Positions 53,687 through 63,283 of a stretch of DNA of 64,000 nt are shown piece by piece; positions within the stretch are counted from its first letter, which is position 1; every line of letters begins with the position of its first letter. Source of the DNA: Bradyrhizobium sp. in8p8 (GTDB lineage Bacteria > Pseudomonadota > Alphaproteobacteria > Rhizobiales > Xanthobacteraceae). Both the position numbers and the translations under genes were made by a program. Below the pieces are notes generated by a model. That model did no database searches. It had not been told where the DNA came from and saw only the letters and a list, made by a program, of their open reading frames with translations. The DNA lies in NCBI RefSeq assembly GCF_000426845.1, contig NZ_AUGD01000002.1, positions 884,882 through 948,881 on the forward strand, in the 5' to 3' direction.

Positions 53687-54129
53687 AGCGTGACACCTCG
53701 TGCGCGGTGCTGAGGAACGATGGTGACAGCGACGGCGGCGTTTTGCCCGCGCGGGCGGTCTATCAGTTTCGTGATGCGGTCGATGTAGACCGACCAGTCC
53801 TGGATCTTGGCGATCAGCCCCAGCGTCTCGCCCTTGGCGACGAAGACCAGCGTAGGCTGCACGCGTATGCCGAAACGCTCGCCGAGCGCTCGCTCGGCAT
53901 CGCGCGCGATGACCGCGCCACGAAGCCGATCGCCGAACGCGCCGATCAACTCCGGCAGCACCACGGCGACGTCGATCGCCTCCGGGAAACGGTTGGGATC
54001 GCCCGCCGACAGCAGCACTGCGATCGCACCGGCTCCGTCGGCTCCACCCAAGAATGGATCGATCGTGGCGGCATCGACCTCAGGCAGGCCGTGCCGCGCC
54101 AGATCTTGCTTCCCCACCTGGAATTCCAT
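53683..54129 (-). CDS. hupG: Hydrogenase accessory protein HupG (HyaE family)
   Basis: A 148-residue thioredoxin-fold chaperone of the HupG/HyaE family lacking the CxxC redox pair, as is usual ([39 protein letters not shown]). It binds the Tat-exported small subunit before export. The ATG at 54129 follows a G-rich ribosome site. It begins the second part of the hydrogenase locus, behind its own sigma54-type promoter. Confidence 0.92.
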   Translation of the reverse strand: MEFQVGKQDLARHGLPEVDAATIDPFLGGADGAGAIAVLLSAGDPNRFPEAIDVAVVLPELIGAFGDRLRGAVIARDAERALGERFGIRVQPTLVFVAKGETLGLIAKIQDWSVYIDRITKLIDRPRGQNAAVAVTIVPQHRARGVTL

Positions 54130-54173
54130 CACACCCCCCCTGACAAGCTTTTGATTTTGCTCGTCATAGGATT

Positions 54174-54189
54174 AGCAAGGCACATGCCA
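54174..54189 (-). promoter_or_regulatory. Sigma54 (-24/-12) promoter before hupG
   Basis: On the minus strand TGGCATG-TGCC-TTGCT matches the RpoN consensus TGGCACG-N4-TTGCW with one mismatch. The GG and GC dinucleotides have the required spacing. It lies about 45 bases before the hupG ATG and could drive hupGHIJK and the hyp genes independently of the hupS promoter. Confidence 0.7.
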
Positions 54190-54289
54190 GGACGAACCAG
54201 CAAATCCGACGATCTAGCTAATTGATTCACATAATATATTTTTATTCGCGCGGAAGCATACATCCATTGATGGCAAGATACTTTCCACC

Positions 54290-54303
54290 TTGGGTGAAAT
54301 CAA
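54290..54303 (-). promoter_or_regulatory. Candidate FixK/FNR-type box upstream of hupG
   Basis: On the minus strand TTGA-TTTCAC-CCAA fits TTGA-N6-NCAA, one base from the FixK2 consensus TTG(A/C)-N6-(G/T)CAA. It lies about 100 bases upstream of the sigma54 promoter. FixK2 has been linked to hydrogenase expression in B. japonicum. The match is short, so it is tentative. Confidence 0.3.
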
Positions 54304-54394
54304 CCTTTGCATCTAGAAAGCCACCTTCCACTGGCGCGCAATGTCGCGAGCCGATCTGGCGCGCGGCACAATGAACCCCGACGCAGAGGCGGGC

Positions 54395-54691
54395 TTACTC
54401 CGACCGAAGGTGTGCAGGCAGTTGCGGCTCGCGACCAATCAGGTCGGCGAAAAAGCGGTCGCAATCCTCGCCATCGAGTGCGGCGCCAAGGCCGTCAATT
54501 GCAGCCCCGATCAGGCGGGCCTCTTCCTCATCGAGCAGCCGGATTGCGGTATCGATGTAGACCAGCACGTGGGCCCCGACCGGCGGACTGGAAAGCAGCA
54601 GCAGCGAGACGCGGCGCTGCTCGCCACGAAATTCGCACAGCGCCGACATCCCATCGGTCTCGACAATCGTCATCGGCAGGCCGAGGCACAT
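54395..54691 (-). CDS. hupF: Hydrogenase chaperone HupF (HypC family)
   Basis: A 98-residue HypC-family protein with the N-terminal MCLGLPM and VGAHVLVYIDTAIRLLDEEEA, longer at the C-terminus than HypC. In R. leguminosarum HupF stabilises HupL under oxygen. It follows hupD by 27 bases and is the last gene before a 265-base AT-rich gap. Confidence 0.93.
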   Translation of the reverse strand: MCLGLPMTIVETDGMSALCEFRGEQRRVSLLLLSSPPVGAHVLVYIDTAIRLLDEEEARLIGAAIDGLGAALDGEDCDRFFADLIGREPQLPAHLRSE

Positions 54692-54718
54692 CGCGCTTTC
54701 TCCAAAAGGGCCGCGCCG

Positions 54719-55297
54719 TCAGGCCGGCCGCATCTCATAATTGAGATGATCGATGTCGTTGCCGAGCAGCCGCTCGGATGCCGGCAATGGTTCGCGGCGC
54801 GGCCGCACCTCCCCCCCCCACTCGGCCAAGATCTGACAGGCAAGATCGATCGCGGGCGCGATCTGGCCCCGCACGGGCGCCGTCAGCGGCCCACCCCAAT
54901 CTTCGAGGTCGAGCGGCTGGCAGCCGATCAACACGAGGTGTTTCGGGCATCTGCCGAGCAGATCAGCTGCGCTGATCACCTCCTGGAAGCCGGTTTGGTG
55001 CAGGCTCATCTTCTTGGCGCCGGTGAAGCGCGGCACCTCGTCGTCGCGTACCAGCTTCAATTGGCCCGGCGCGAGGCCGTAGTCGATGGCATCGAACACG
55101 ATCAGGCGGTCGGCCTCTTCCAGATAGTTCACGAGGTAGAGACCCTGCGTGCCGCCGTCGAGAATGGTGACGTTGTCAGGCACGTCGTAGCGACGGTGAA
55201 ACTCCTCCACCGTACGCACGCCAAAGCCCTCGTCGGCCCACAGGATATTGCCGATGCCGAGCACCAGAATGCGGTTGTCTTGCGAGGATGTCGGCAT
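54719..55297 (-). CDS. hupD: Hydrogenase maturation protease HupD
   Basis: A 192-residue endopeptidase that removes the C-terminal tail of HupL after nickel insertion. Nickel-sensing residues are seen in LGIGNILWADEGFGVR (Glu), VFDAIDYG (Asp) and SLHQTGF (His). Length is normal. It follows hupC by 16 bases and precedes hupF. Confidence 0.95.
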   Translation of the reverse strand: MPTSSQDNRILVLGIGNILWADEGFGVRTVEEFHRRYDVPDNVTILDGGTQGLYLVNYLEEADRLIVFDAIDYGLAPGQLKLVRDDEVPRFTGAKKMSLHQTGFQEVISAADLLGRCPKHLVLIGCQPLDLEDWGGPLTAPVRGQIAPAIDLACQILAEWGGEVRPRREPLPASERLLGNDIDHLNYEMRPA

Positions 55298-55313
55298 CGA
55301 TAGCGTTCCCGTC

Positions 55314-56057
55314 TCAATCGCGGAATTGCCGTTCGCCCGATATCATCGAGGAGATGATGCTCTGGCGCGACATGATGTCCTCGCGGATCGCCGCGTAGAT
55401 GTGCACCGTCACGAACACGACCAACGCCCACATGCCGAGGTGATGCCAGGTGTGGACGTCCTGGCTGTTCGGCCAGATCGCAAACACCCAGCCGAACAGC
55501 TTGTACTGCCAGCTGTCGATGCCCATCCCTTCCGAATAGAGTGCAAAGCCGGTGACGATCATGAAGGCCACGAACAGCGTGAAACCCGTGAACATCGCGG
55601 TCTGCGCCAGCGGGTTGTGACCAACATACATCTTCGGCTCGCGCTCCAGAAACGCGTACCAGCGGATCTCGTGAAGCACTTTCTTCCAAAACTGCTTGCG
55701 ATGAACCGGAATGTAGAAGATTTGCCGCGAGTGGTGATTGCCGACGAAGGCCCATAGGATACGCGTGAGAAAGAACACCGCGAGCACCTGTCCCGCGGCG
55801 AAATGGGCGAAGCGGATGTAGCCCATGACGAAATGATCCGACGCCTCGCCTGCGACCGTCGGCAGCGGCGAGCCGATGAAATAACCGGTCACCATCAGCA
55901 CCAGAATCGAGAACGCGTTCACCCAGTGGCAGATCCGCACCGGTGCTTCGTAAACATAGACGGTGGGCCGCCCCACCGCACGTTCTCCGGAAGCGTCGGC
56001 CGCGATCGCCGCGAGGTCGGGCCTGCCGTCCGAAGCAGGAGCAATTGCATCCATCAT
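55314..56057 (-). CDS. hupC: Hydrogenase cytochrome b subunit HupC
   Basis: A 247-residue membrane cytochrome b that passes electrons from HupSL to quinone. Four hydrophobic segments are visible, with haem-ligand histidines in VRICHWVNAFSI, GYIRFAHFAAGQ and VHTWHHLGMW/VTVHIY. AGGAGG lies before the ATG. It follows hupL by 9 bases. Confidence 0.95.
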   Translation of the reverse strand: MMDAIAPASDGRPDLAAIAADASGERAVGRPTVYVYEAPVRICHWVNAFSILVLMVTGYFIGSPLPTVAGEASDHFVMGYIRFAHFAAGQVLAVFFLTRILWAFVGNHHSRQIFYIPVHRKQFWKKVLHEIRWYAFLEREPKMYVGHNPLAQTAMFTGFTLFVAFMIVTGFALYSEGMGIDSWQYKLFGWVFAIWPNSQDVHTWHHLGMWALVVFVTVHIYAAIREDIMSRQSIISSMISGERQFRD

Positions 56058-56066
56058 GGCGACCTC

Positions 56067-57857
56067 CTACCTGACCTTGATCTTGGCGAGTTCCTGGCCG
56101 TCCGGGCTCATGACGTGCGTCGAACAGGCGAGACACGGATCGAATGAATGGATCGTGCGCAGGATTTCCAAGGGCTGCTCGGGATTGACCATCGGCGTGT
56201 TCAGGAGTGATGCTTCGAAAGCACCGATGTTTCCCTTGGGATCGCGCGGCGAGCCGTTCCAGGTGGTCGGCACCACGCACTGGTAGTTGTCGATCTTGGT
56301 GTCCTTGATCTTGATCCAGTGCGCGAGCGCGCCACGCGGGGCCTCGGTGAAGCCGACGCCCTTGGCCTCCTTGGGCCAGCTCTCCGGCTTCCACTTGTCG
56401 ACGTTTGCGGTCGAACTGTCGCCGGCTTTGATGTTGGCGATCAGCTTGTCCTGGAAGTACCGCATCTGGCGCCCGGCCCAGACCGATTCGAGCGCACGCG
56501 CCGCAGTGCGGCCGAGCGTCGAGAACAGCGCCGACGTCGGCAGATTAAGATCCTTCAGGAACTTGTCCACTGGGTCCTTGAACTCCGCCTTGTTCTGCGC
56601 GTAACCGACGACCCAGCGCGCGAGGGGTCCCACCTCCATGGCGTGTCCCTTCCAGCGCGGCGCCTTGATCCAGGAATACTTTCCGCCCTCGTCGAGCTGC
56701 TCGATCGCGGTCTTGGTGCCCTTCGCATTGGCTCCCAGCACGTAGTTCGGCTCGGTGATGCCGTCCCAGGGATGCAGTCCCTTCGTTTCATCGGGATATT
56801 TATACCAGGAGTGGACCACGAACTCCTGGATCTCGTTCGGGTTGGCGTGATCGACCGGAAACACCTCGGACAGATTGCCGTTGATGATGGCCCCGCGCGG
56901 CAGTTTCAGGCTCTTGTCGGAGTAGTCATTGGCATGCTCGGGCACGTCTCCGTAGGAGAGCACGCTCTGACCCGAAAGGCCGCCGCCATAGAGCCAATCC
57001 TTGTAGAACGAGCCGATCGCCGCCACGTCGGGCAGATAGACCTGCTCGTTGAACTGGATCAGTTGATCGATGATCGACGAGATCAGGTTCAACCGCTCCA
57101 TGTTGATGGCACCCACCGCGCCGGTGCCGTCGACATTGATCGGACAGGGCACGCCGCCGACTAACCAGTTCGGATGCGGGTTTTTGCCGCCGAAGACAGT
57201 GTGAATCTTGACGATCTCCTTCTGGAAATCGAGCGCCTCCAGATAGTGCGCCACCGCCATCAGATTGGCCTCGGGCGGCAGCTTGTAGGCCTTGCTGCCC
57301 CAATAGCCGTTCTTGAACGGTCCGAGCTGCCCGGACTCGACGAACTTCTTCAGCCGGGTCTGCAGATCCTTGAAGTAGCCCGGCGACGACAGGGGCCAGC
57401 TCGAAATCGACTGCGCCAGCGTCGAGGTCGCGCGCGGATCGGCCGAGAGCGCGGAGACCACGTCGACCCAATCCAGCGCATGAAGGTGATAGAAATGAAC
57501 GACGTGGTCGTGCACCTGCAGCGCCAGCTGCATCAAATTGCGGATCGAATTGGCGTTCTCCGGAATGGTGATCCCGAGCGCGTTCTCGACCGCGCGCACC
57601 GATGTCAGCGCGTGGGTGCCGGTGCAGACTCCGCAAATCCGCTCGGTGAACGCCCAGGCGTCGCGCGGGTCGCGGTTCTTCAGGATCACTTCGATGCCGC
57701 GCCACATCGTGCCGGTCGAAACCGCATTGCGGATGACGTTATCGGCGTCGACATTGACCTCGACCCGCATGTGACCCTCGATACGCGTCACCGGGTCCAC
57801 GACGATGCGCTTTCCGGAATTGTCGAGATTGAAGCCGTTGGGAGTCTGGATACCCAT
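56067..57857 (-). CDS. hupL: Uptake [NiFe]-hydrogenase large subunit HupL
   Basis: A 596-residue catalytic subunit. Both nickel motifs are intact: L1 [11 protein letters not shown] and L2 [10 protein letters not shown] 15-residue tail follows the terminal His ([15 protein letters not shown]), to be cut off by HupD. The ATG at 57857 starts [13 protein letters not shown] with AGGA upstream; a longer reading frame overlaps hupS and is not real. The enzyme oxidises H2 at the periplasmic face of the membrane and feeds the respiratory chain through HupC. Confidence 0.97.
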   Translation of the reverse strand: MGIQTPNGFNLDNSGKRIVVDPVTRIEGHMRVEVNVDADNVIRNAVSTGTMWRGIEVILKNRDPRDAWAFTERICGVCTGTHALTSVRAVENALGITIPENANSIRNLMQLALQVHDHVVHFYHLHALDWVDVVSALSADPRATSTLAQSISSWPLSSPGYFKDLQTRLKKFVESGQLGPFKNGYWGSKAYKLPPEANLMAVAHYLEALDFQKEIVKIHTVFGGKNPHPNWLVGGVPCPINVDGTGAVGAINMERLNLISSIIDQLIQFNEQVYLPDVAAIGSFYKDWLYGGGLSGQSVLSYGDVPEHANDYSDKSLKLPRGAIINGNLSEVFPVDHANPNEIQEFVVHSWYKYPDETKGLHPWDGITEPNYVLGANAKGTKTAIEQLDEGGKYSWIKAPRWKGHAMEVGPLARWVVGYAQNKAEFKDPVDKFLKDLNLPTSALFSTLGRTAARALESVWAGRQMRYFQDKLIANIKAGDSSTANVDKWKPESWPKEAKGVGFTEAPRGALAHWIKIKDTKIDNYQCVVPTTWNGSPRDPKGNIGAFEASLLNTPMVNPEQPLEILRTIHSFDPCLACSTHVMSPDGQELAKIKVR

Positions 57858-57886
57858 GATTGTCCTGCCCTGCTGTGTCTTTTCGA

Positions 57887-58978
57887 TCAGCTGTTGTGGT
57901 CGGCGTCTTCGCGCTTGGTCGCGAGCCGCTTGACAGCGGTCACAGCCGCATGCGCCGCCACCGCGGCGCCGACGGCGCCGGCCGCCACCATGCCGATCTG
58001 GTCGGCGTTCTTCTCGATGCCGAACTGCTTGATGCTGGTGAGACGGTCGTAGAACGAGCCCTTGTCCCAGAAGCCGTCCTCGGAGCAGCCAATGCATCCA
58101 TGGCCCGACTGGATCGGGAACGAGACACCGCCGTTCCAGCGCACGGTCGAGCACGCGTTGTAGGTGGTCGGCCCCTTGCAGCCCATCTTGTAGAGGCAGT
58201 ACCCCTTGCGCGCGGCCTCGTCGTCCCACTCCTCGACGAACTGCCCCGCGTCAAAATGCGGGCGCCGGTAGCACTTGTCATGAATACGCTGCGAGTAGAA
58301 CATCTTCGGCCGGCCCTGGCGGTCGAGCTCGGGCAGCTTGCCGAAGGTGGTAATGAAGGTGACGACGCCGGTCATCACCTCGGCGATCGGGGGGCATCCC
58401 GGCACCTTGATGATCGGCTTGTTGGTGATCACCTTGTCGATCGGCGTCGCCTGCGTCGGATTGGGCTTTGCCGCCTGCACGCAGCCCCAGGAGGCGCAGG
58501 CGCCCCAGGCGATGATCGCCATCGCGTCCTCGGCCATCATCTTCAGCTTCTCGACGAACGGCTTGCCGCCGTCGATGCAGAACATCCCGCCTTCGTTCAG
58601 CGGCGGATTGCCTTCCACCGCGAGAATGTACTGGCCTTTGTGCTTGGCGCGGGTCTCCTCGAGGATGGCTTCGGCCTGGTGGCCAGCAGCCGCCATGATG
58701 GTGTCGTCGTAGTCGAGCGAGATCATCGACAGCACCGCATCCTTGACCAGCGGATGCGCGGAGCGGATGAAGCTCTCCGAACAGCAGGTGCATTCGAGGC
58801 CGTGCATCCAGATCACGGGCACGCGCGGCTTGGTCTCAAGCGCGTTGGCGATACGGCTCGCCGCCAGCGGTCCGAGGCCGAGGCTGGTTGCCGTCAGGCT
58901 GCAGAATTTGTGAAAGCTCCGACGCGTGATGCCTTGCCGCCTGATCACGCTGTAAAACGTTTCCGTCGCCGCGCCCAT
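57887..58978 (-). CDS. hupS: Uptake [NiFe]-hydrogenase small subunit HupS, O2-tolerant type
   Basis: A 363-residue iron-sulfur subunit with a Tat signal (TRRSFHK) and a C-terminal hydrophobic anchor. The proximal-cluster cysteines are at 63, 65, 66, 161, 166 and 195. With a constant offset of 46 these match C17, C19, C20, C115, C120 and C149 of the mature R. eutropha enzyme, including the two extra cysteines of the [4Fe-3S] cluster that gives O2 tolerance. GGGAGG precedes the ATG, and a sigma54 promoter lies about 46 bases upstream. Confidence 0.97.
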   Translation of the reverse strand: MGAATETFYSVIRRQGITRRSFHKFCSLTATSLGLGPLAASRIANALETKPRVPVIWMHGLECTCCSESFIRSAHPLVKDAVLSMISLDYDDTIMAAAGHQAEAILEETRAKHKGQYILAVEGNPPLNEGGMFCIDGGKPFVEKLKMMAEDAMAIIAWGACASWGCVQAAKPNPTQATPIDKVITNKPIIKVPGCPPIAEVMTGVVTFITTFGKLPELDRQGRPKMFYSQRIHDKCYRRPHFDAGQFVEEWDDEAARKGYCLYKMGCKGPTTYNACSTVRWNGGVSFPIQSGHGCIGCSEDGFWDKGSFYDRLTSIKQFGIEKNADQIGMVAAGAVGAAVAAHAAVTAVKRLATKREDADHNS

Positions 58979-59023
58979 GAATCCTCCCGCCTTCGGCTTT
59001 GACTTTTCGATGACGCCAAAGAC

Positions 59024-59039
59024 AGCAAGAAGCAGGCCA
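59024..59039 (-). promoter_or_regulatory. Sigma54 (-24/-12) promoter of hupSL
   Basis: On the minus strand TGGCCTG-CTTC-TTGCT matches TGGCACG-N4-TTGCW with two mismatches and correct GG...GC spacing. It sits about 46 bases before the hupS ATG, as expected for the HoxA/RpoN-driven hup promoter. Confidence 0.8.
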
Positions 59040-59044
59040 ACGAC

Positions 59045-59075
59045 TTGGAACGATTCAAAAGTGAAGAGATTCCAA
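59045..59075. promoter_or_regulatory. Nested palindrome upstream of the hupS promoter
   Basis: TTGGAA (59045-59050) and TTCCAA (59070-59075) are complementary, and inside them TTCA and TGAA form a second palindrome. The element begins six bases upstream of the -24 region. It could be a regulator site; activators of sigma54 promoters usually bind further away, so this is uncertain. Confidence 0.3.
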
Positions 59076-59175
59076 AACCTTGCGCATGGAGCCGCGTGGG
59101 CGGGCGGTCCAGCGCGAGGCTAAGAACACCAGAAACGGAAACAACTCGATTTGCAGTCGAAAAGGAAGTTTCCGG

Positions 59176-60615
59176 TCAGTGCGCAGTGCACACCATGCAG
59201 GGATCGAACGAACGCACGATATGCTGGATCGCGACCGCGCGCGCGCCGGCATCGCCAACATCAGTGCCGACCAGCGCCTGCTCCAGCGGACCACCAATGT
59301 CGAAGGAATCGCGCGGGGAAAAATTCCAGGTCGTCGGTGCGATGATCTGGTAACGCTCGATCTTGCCGTCGCGTACCGCCATCCAATGCCCAAGACTGCC
59401 GCGCGCAGCCTCGACGAGGCCGACATAGCTGCCGTTCGGGACTTCCCGCCCACCGTGACAGAACGGCTCAGACAGCCGCAGCGCGCGCGTCCACTGCTCG
59501 ATCGCGAGCGCAATCCGCGCAGTCTCGATCAGCCGCGCGATCACGCGGTTGCGCACATTGGTGCCGCTGATCGAAACCAGGTCGGTAATCAGCGCCTGCC
59601 CCGCCACGGTCTGGCGCGCGATGGCGCCGACCTCGATAGGCTGTCCCGACAGCCGCGGCGCCTTGCACCAGCTGTAGCCCGCCGGCTTGTCCGGGTCCGG
59701 GACCGTGCGGCTATGGGCCGGATCGGCGGAAGATTCCCGCATCCACGCGTGAGAGACATCTTCGGTGATCTGCGCCAATGGCAACGGCTCGATCGCAGCA
59801 CGCGGGCCGAACAGGCCGCGCGGAAACAGCTCGCCGTCGGGACCATGATAGGCGCCATAGCTCATCATCAAGCCGCTGCCCTTGCCGAGCCCGGTGAGTG
59901 CGAGACGATCGGCAAGCCGCAGGAAATGGGCAAAATCGCCGCCACGGCCGTCGCGCCAGCGATCGAGCTCGTCCGCGGTCGCAATCGCCAGCACATTCTC
60001 CAGCGCATCTGCGAACACGACACGCTCGAGAAAGCTACGGAAGGCCGTCGCGATGGACAGCAGCCGGACGCGCTCGCCGAGATCGATGGCGCGCGTGGTT
60101 CCGCCAGGCTGGAACGCGAGGCTATGCGGCCATTTTCCGGCGATGATGCCCATGATCTCAAGCAGTCGCGCCCGAGCCGGCAAAGCGTCGCGCGCCGCGC
60201 TGCCGCGGGTGGCGGCGAAGCGCTCGCGCGTCGCCTCGTGCCAATCATGCGCGGCGTAGGCCTCACGGGCAAAGTCCGGCATGAAGAAGATATAGAAATG
60301 GGTCAGGTGGTCGGCCGCGTTCTCCGCAGCATGCGCAATATTGGTCGCAAGCAGTCCATTGGGCGCGGCCTCGATAGCCATCGCATCGCGCAGGGCCGCC
60401 GCCGCGGCCACCGATTGCGAAACCGAGCAAATGCCGCAGATCCGCGGCGCCAGCGCCAGTGCATCGAGCGGCGGCCGCCCTTCGAGGATCTGCTCGAAAC
60501 CACGGTAAAGCGGTGCAGTCACCTCGGCACGCACAACGCGCCCGCTCTCGACGTCGAGACGGACTTCGAGGTCGCCTTCGACACGGTTGAATGGGCCGAT
60601 CGTGATGCGCGTCAT
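59176..60615 (-). CDS. hupV: Regulatory hydrogenase large subunit HupV
   Basis: A 479-residue H2-sensing large subunit. L1 is RICGICSVSQS and L2 is DPCMVCTAH, with the stop directly after the last His; there is no tail to be cleaved, as in other H2 sensors. The ATG overlaps the hupU stop by four bases (ATGA). With HupU it signals hydrogen to the HoxJ/HupT-HoxA pair. Confidence 0.95.
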   Translation of the reverse strand: MTRITIGPFNRVEGDLEVRLDVESGRVVRAEVTAPLYRGFEQILEGRPPLDALALAPRICGICSVSQSVAAAAALRDAMAIEAAPNGLLATNIAHAAENAADHLTHFYIFFMPDFAREAYAAHDWHEATRERFAATRGSAARDALPARARLLEIMGIIAGKWPHSLAFQPGGTTRAIDLGERVRLLSIATAFRSFLERVVFADALENVLAIATADELDRWRDGRGGDFAHFLRLADRLALTGLGKGSGLMMSYGAYHGPDGELFPRGLFGPRAAIEPLPLAQITEDVSHAWMRESSADPAHSRTVPDPDKPAGYSWCKAPRLSGQPIEVGAIARQTVAGQALITDLVSISGTNVRNRVIARLIETARIALAIEQWTRALRLSEPFCHGGREVPNGSYVGLVEAARGSLGHWMAVRDGKIERYQIIAPTTWNFSPRDSFDIGGPLEQALVGTDVGDAGARAVAIQHIVRSFDPCMVCTAH

Positions 60616-61628
60616 GATGATCGTTTGGCCGCGGAGCCGCCGGGTGGCACCACCACGTGATCGGCGGTCGCATTCAACCGTACCCGCCGCGGCGTCGCCG
60701 ATTTCGACAATGCCGCGAGCGCGACAAACCAAGCCTTTGGCATGTCGGTAGGCAGTCCGACCGGAATGCCCGCGAGCTTGGCGGTCTCAAGGAAGTTCTG
60801 TGCACCTTCGAAACCCGGCGATGTGCAGGCAATGCAGGCATAGCCGCCTTTGGTGCAGGAGCCGCCCCCGTTCCAGGAGCGCTGGTTGCAATCGCCCACC
60901 GCCTGCGTCGCCTTGCAGCCGAGATGCTCCATCAGGCAGCCGCGCTCCGACATCGTCTCCGCGCTGGCCTTGAACTCGTAGAACTCGTTCCGCGAACAGC
61001 CATGATGGGCCAGATGGTTGGCGATGAACTTCGGCCGTCCATATCCGTCGAGGTCAGTTGCGGCAAGATCCTTGGTGGTCAGCGCCAAGATGGTTTCCAT
61101 CATCCAGCCCGGGTGCGGCGCGCAACCCGCGACGTTGATGACGGGCAGACCAAGCCGCGAGCGGAATGCCGCGCCCAACGCGCCACCACTCTCGGATCCC
61201 TCGAACTGCAGGCCGACGGCATCGGTCGGGTTCGAGCCTGCGGCCGGAACCCCGCCATAGGCCGCGCAGCTTCCGACTGCGATCACATAGTCAGCACGCG
61301 GCGCAAGGTCGAGCATCCAGCTGTAGACGGAGCGATTGGTGCCCGCGAGCATGTTGAAGCGGCCGGTATCATGCGGCCCGCGGGCGACCGAGCCTTCCAG
61401 AAGAAGCAGGTCGAGCCGAACCCTGCCGTCGAGCACGGACTGCAGGACTTCGAGCGCTTCCTCGCCAGTCTCTTCGCTAACGGACGGATGCCATAGCAGA
61501 TTGACGCCGAACTGCCGGAGTTCGTCGAACCAGCCCGAGGCGCCGCTCTCGAGAATCGACATGGTGCATCCGCCGCAACTGGCGCCCTGCAGCCAGAGCA
61601 CATTGGTCATTCCGTCGGATGGGCGCAT
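60612..61628 (-). CDS. hupU: Regulatory hydrogenase small subunit HupU
   Basis: A 338-residue small subunit of the H2 sensor. It has no Tat signal or membrane anchor, so it stays in the cytoplasm. The proximal-cluster motif is the standard CGGC form (LQGASCGGCTMSIL) and the position equivalent to the extra Cys120 is Gly (GSCAAYGG), unlike HupS. The ATG at 61628 has GGGAG upstream. Confidence 0.95.
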   Translation of the reverse strand: MRPSDGMTNVLWLQGASCGGCTMSILESGASGWFDELRQFGVNLLWHPSVSEETGEEALEVLQSVLDGRVRLDLLLLEGSVARGPHDTGRFNMLAGTNRSVYSWMLDLAPRADYVIAVGSCAAYGGVPAAGSNPTDAVGLQFEGSESGGALGAAFRSRLGLPVINVAGCAPHPGWMMETILALTTKDLAATDLDGYGRPKFIANHLAHHGCSRNEFYEFKASAETMSERGCLMEHLGCKATQAVGDCNQRSWNGGGSCTKGGYACIACTSPGFEGAQNFLETAKLAGIPVGLPTDMPKAWFVALAALSKSATPRRVRLNATADHVVVPPGGSAAKRSS

Positions 61629-61696
61629 CTCGTTTCTCCCGCTCGCCCCCAGCTTCAACCGCTCACCAACGAAGCGCAAGAGGCTCGTTCAAAGGC

Positions 61697-63016
61697 TCAG
61701 TCGTGGACGCCCGGCATCTCGTCGTGTTTCAAGTGCCGCCTGCGGATATTGCGGGTGACGATCCAGATCACGGCGACAGCCACCGGAACGAAGATGGCGG
61801 TCGCGAGCGAGGGTTCGACATGGAGGCCGCCATCATGCGCGCCCTTGGCGACATAACCGAACAGGCTGACGACGTAATATCCGATGGCCGCCACCGACAA
61901 GCCTTCAACCGTGCTCTGAAGCCGCAATTGCAGCCGGGTGCGTTCATTCATCGAGCGCAGCAGATCGCGATTCTGCTCCTCGAGCTCGACGTCGACGCGC
62001 GTGCGCAACAAATCGGCCGCCCGCGCGAGCTTGATCGACAAGTCGGCCTGCCGATCCTCCATCGTCGCGCAGGTGCGCATCGCCGGTGCCATGCGGCGGG
62101 CGAGGAAGGAGGACCAGGTCGGATAGCCCGCAACCTCGCCGCCTTCGATGACGGCGAGACGGGCCTGCACGATATCGTAGTAGGCCCGGCTGGCCCCAAA
62201 ACGAAACGAGCTGCCGGCCGCTCCCCTCTCCAGCGACGCGGCCAGAGCGGTGAGTTCGCCCAGGAGGTGGTTGTTGAGCTTGAGACCTTCAGCGCGCTGC
62301 ATCTCCTCGAGCACTTCGACGAGCCGCCTGCCGATATGATCGACGGAGGGTGCAAGCTCGAGCGCAGCGGGCAAGCCCAGCAGCGCAAGCGTGCGATAGG
62401 TCTCGATCTCCAGCACGCGCTGCACCAGGGCGCCGAGACGGCCCGGCGACAGACCGTCATTGCACACGAGAATGCGGACGAAGCCCTGCTCGTCCGTACG
62501 GAAGTCGGATGCAACGACGGCCGGCCCGCTGCGGACCGCGGCTATGGCGAGGCTGCCTCTCTCGAAAAGCTGCTGGGCACGCTCCAGCGCCACCGAGGTC
62601 GGTTCGACCTCGAGCTTGACTGCAACCAGCAACTGACCGGACTGAGGGAGCGATCGGATCAATGCGGCGGCCTCGTCGCCAATCTCGCCGAACCCGCGAG
62701 GGGACGCACCAGGGTTGCTCAGGATCCAGGTGAAGGTGCTGAATTCCGAGTGCTGCTCCCAGCGGAGCTGGATCCCGTCGATTGTCACCTGATGGTGTTT
62801 GGCCCCGGCATCAGGCGTCGCCTGCCCGTGCGATGTACAGAATAGGACGAACTTCTGCCGATCGGCTGCGGCGCCCTCGCCCTCGTTGAGAAAGGCGAAG
62901 CGCAGCACCGTAACCGGGGCCACCAGCCGGGTGAATGGACGAGCATGCACCTCGGCCAGCACCGCACCACGCTGCGGATGCAATTCAAAGCCAGCGAGAT
63001 CGAGCTCTCGGTTCAT
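61697..63016 (-). CDS. DUF3422 family membrane protein
   Basis: A 439-residue protein of DUF3422. It opens with the family motif LHPQRGAVLAEVHARPF, has a long helical middle (GRRLVEVLEEMQRAEGLKLN, coiled-coil-like ELEEQNRDLLRSMNERTRLQ) and ends with two membrane segments (AAIGYYVVSLFGYVA, AIFVPVAVAVIWIVT) and a basic, cytoplasmic tail. Function is unknown. It lies between the nickel permease and hupU on the same strand with 68 bases to hupU, so it may be read with them. Confidence 0.85.
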   Translation of the reverse strand: MNRELDLAGFELHPQRGAVLAEVHARPFTRLVAPVTVLRFAFLNEGEGAAADRQKFVLFCTSHGQATPDAGAKHHQVTIDGIQLRWEQHSEFSTFTWILSNPGASPRGFGEIGDEAAALIRSLPQSGQLLVAVKLEVEPTSVALERAQQLFERGSLAIAAVRSGPAVVASDFRTDEQGFVRILVCNDGLSPGRLGALVQRVLEIETYRTLALLGLPAALELAPSVDHIGRRLVEVLEEMQRAEGLKLNNHLLGELTALAASLERGAAGSSFRFGASRAYYDIVQARLAVIEGGEVAGYPTWSSFLARRMAPAMRTCATMEDRQADLSIKLARAADLLRTRVDVELEEQNRDLLRSMNERTRLQLRLQSTVEGLSVAAIGYYVVSLFGYVAKGAHDGGLHVEPSLATAIFVPVAVAVIWIVTRNIRRRHLKHDEMPGVHD

Positions 63017-63283
63017 CAGCGGTCCTCTGCTACGCCTTCAGGTCGCGATGTATCCAACGACCGCATCATTGCTGGTTATACAAGGATGCGGTGACCGGCC
63101 AAGCCGGGGCCTTCCGGTGCGGCGCGACGGAACCGTTTTCTTTTGCCCTCGGCGCTCGCCACGGCTGCTGTGGGTGGGCGGCCGTGCGCGTGAAGGACTG
63201 TTGCTCTGCGCGAGGGCGGGGCCTTCGTCGGCGCGCAGCGCCAAGGTCGAGAGTGCGTCAGCGCGCAGCCTCGGTGGCCGGAC

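Noticed and set aside
56067..58229. Longer HupL frame starting inside hupS
   Set aside because: The extra N-terminus is only hupS read in another frame; MGIQTPNGF at 57857 has a ribosome site and matches HupL starts.
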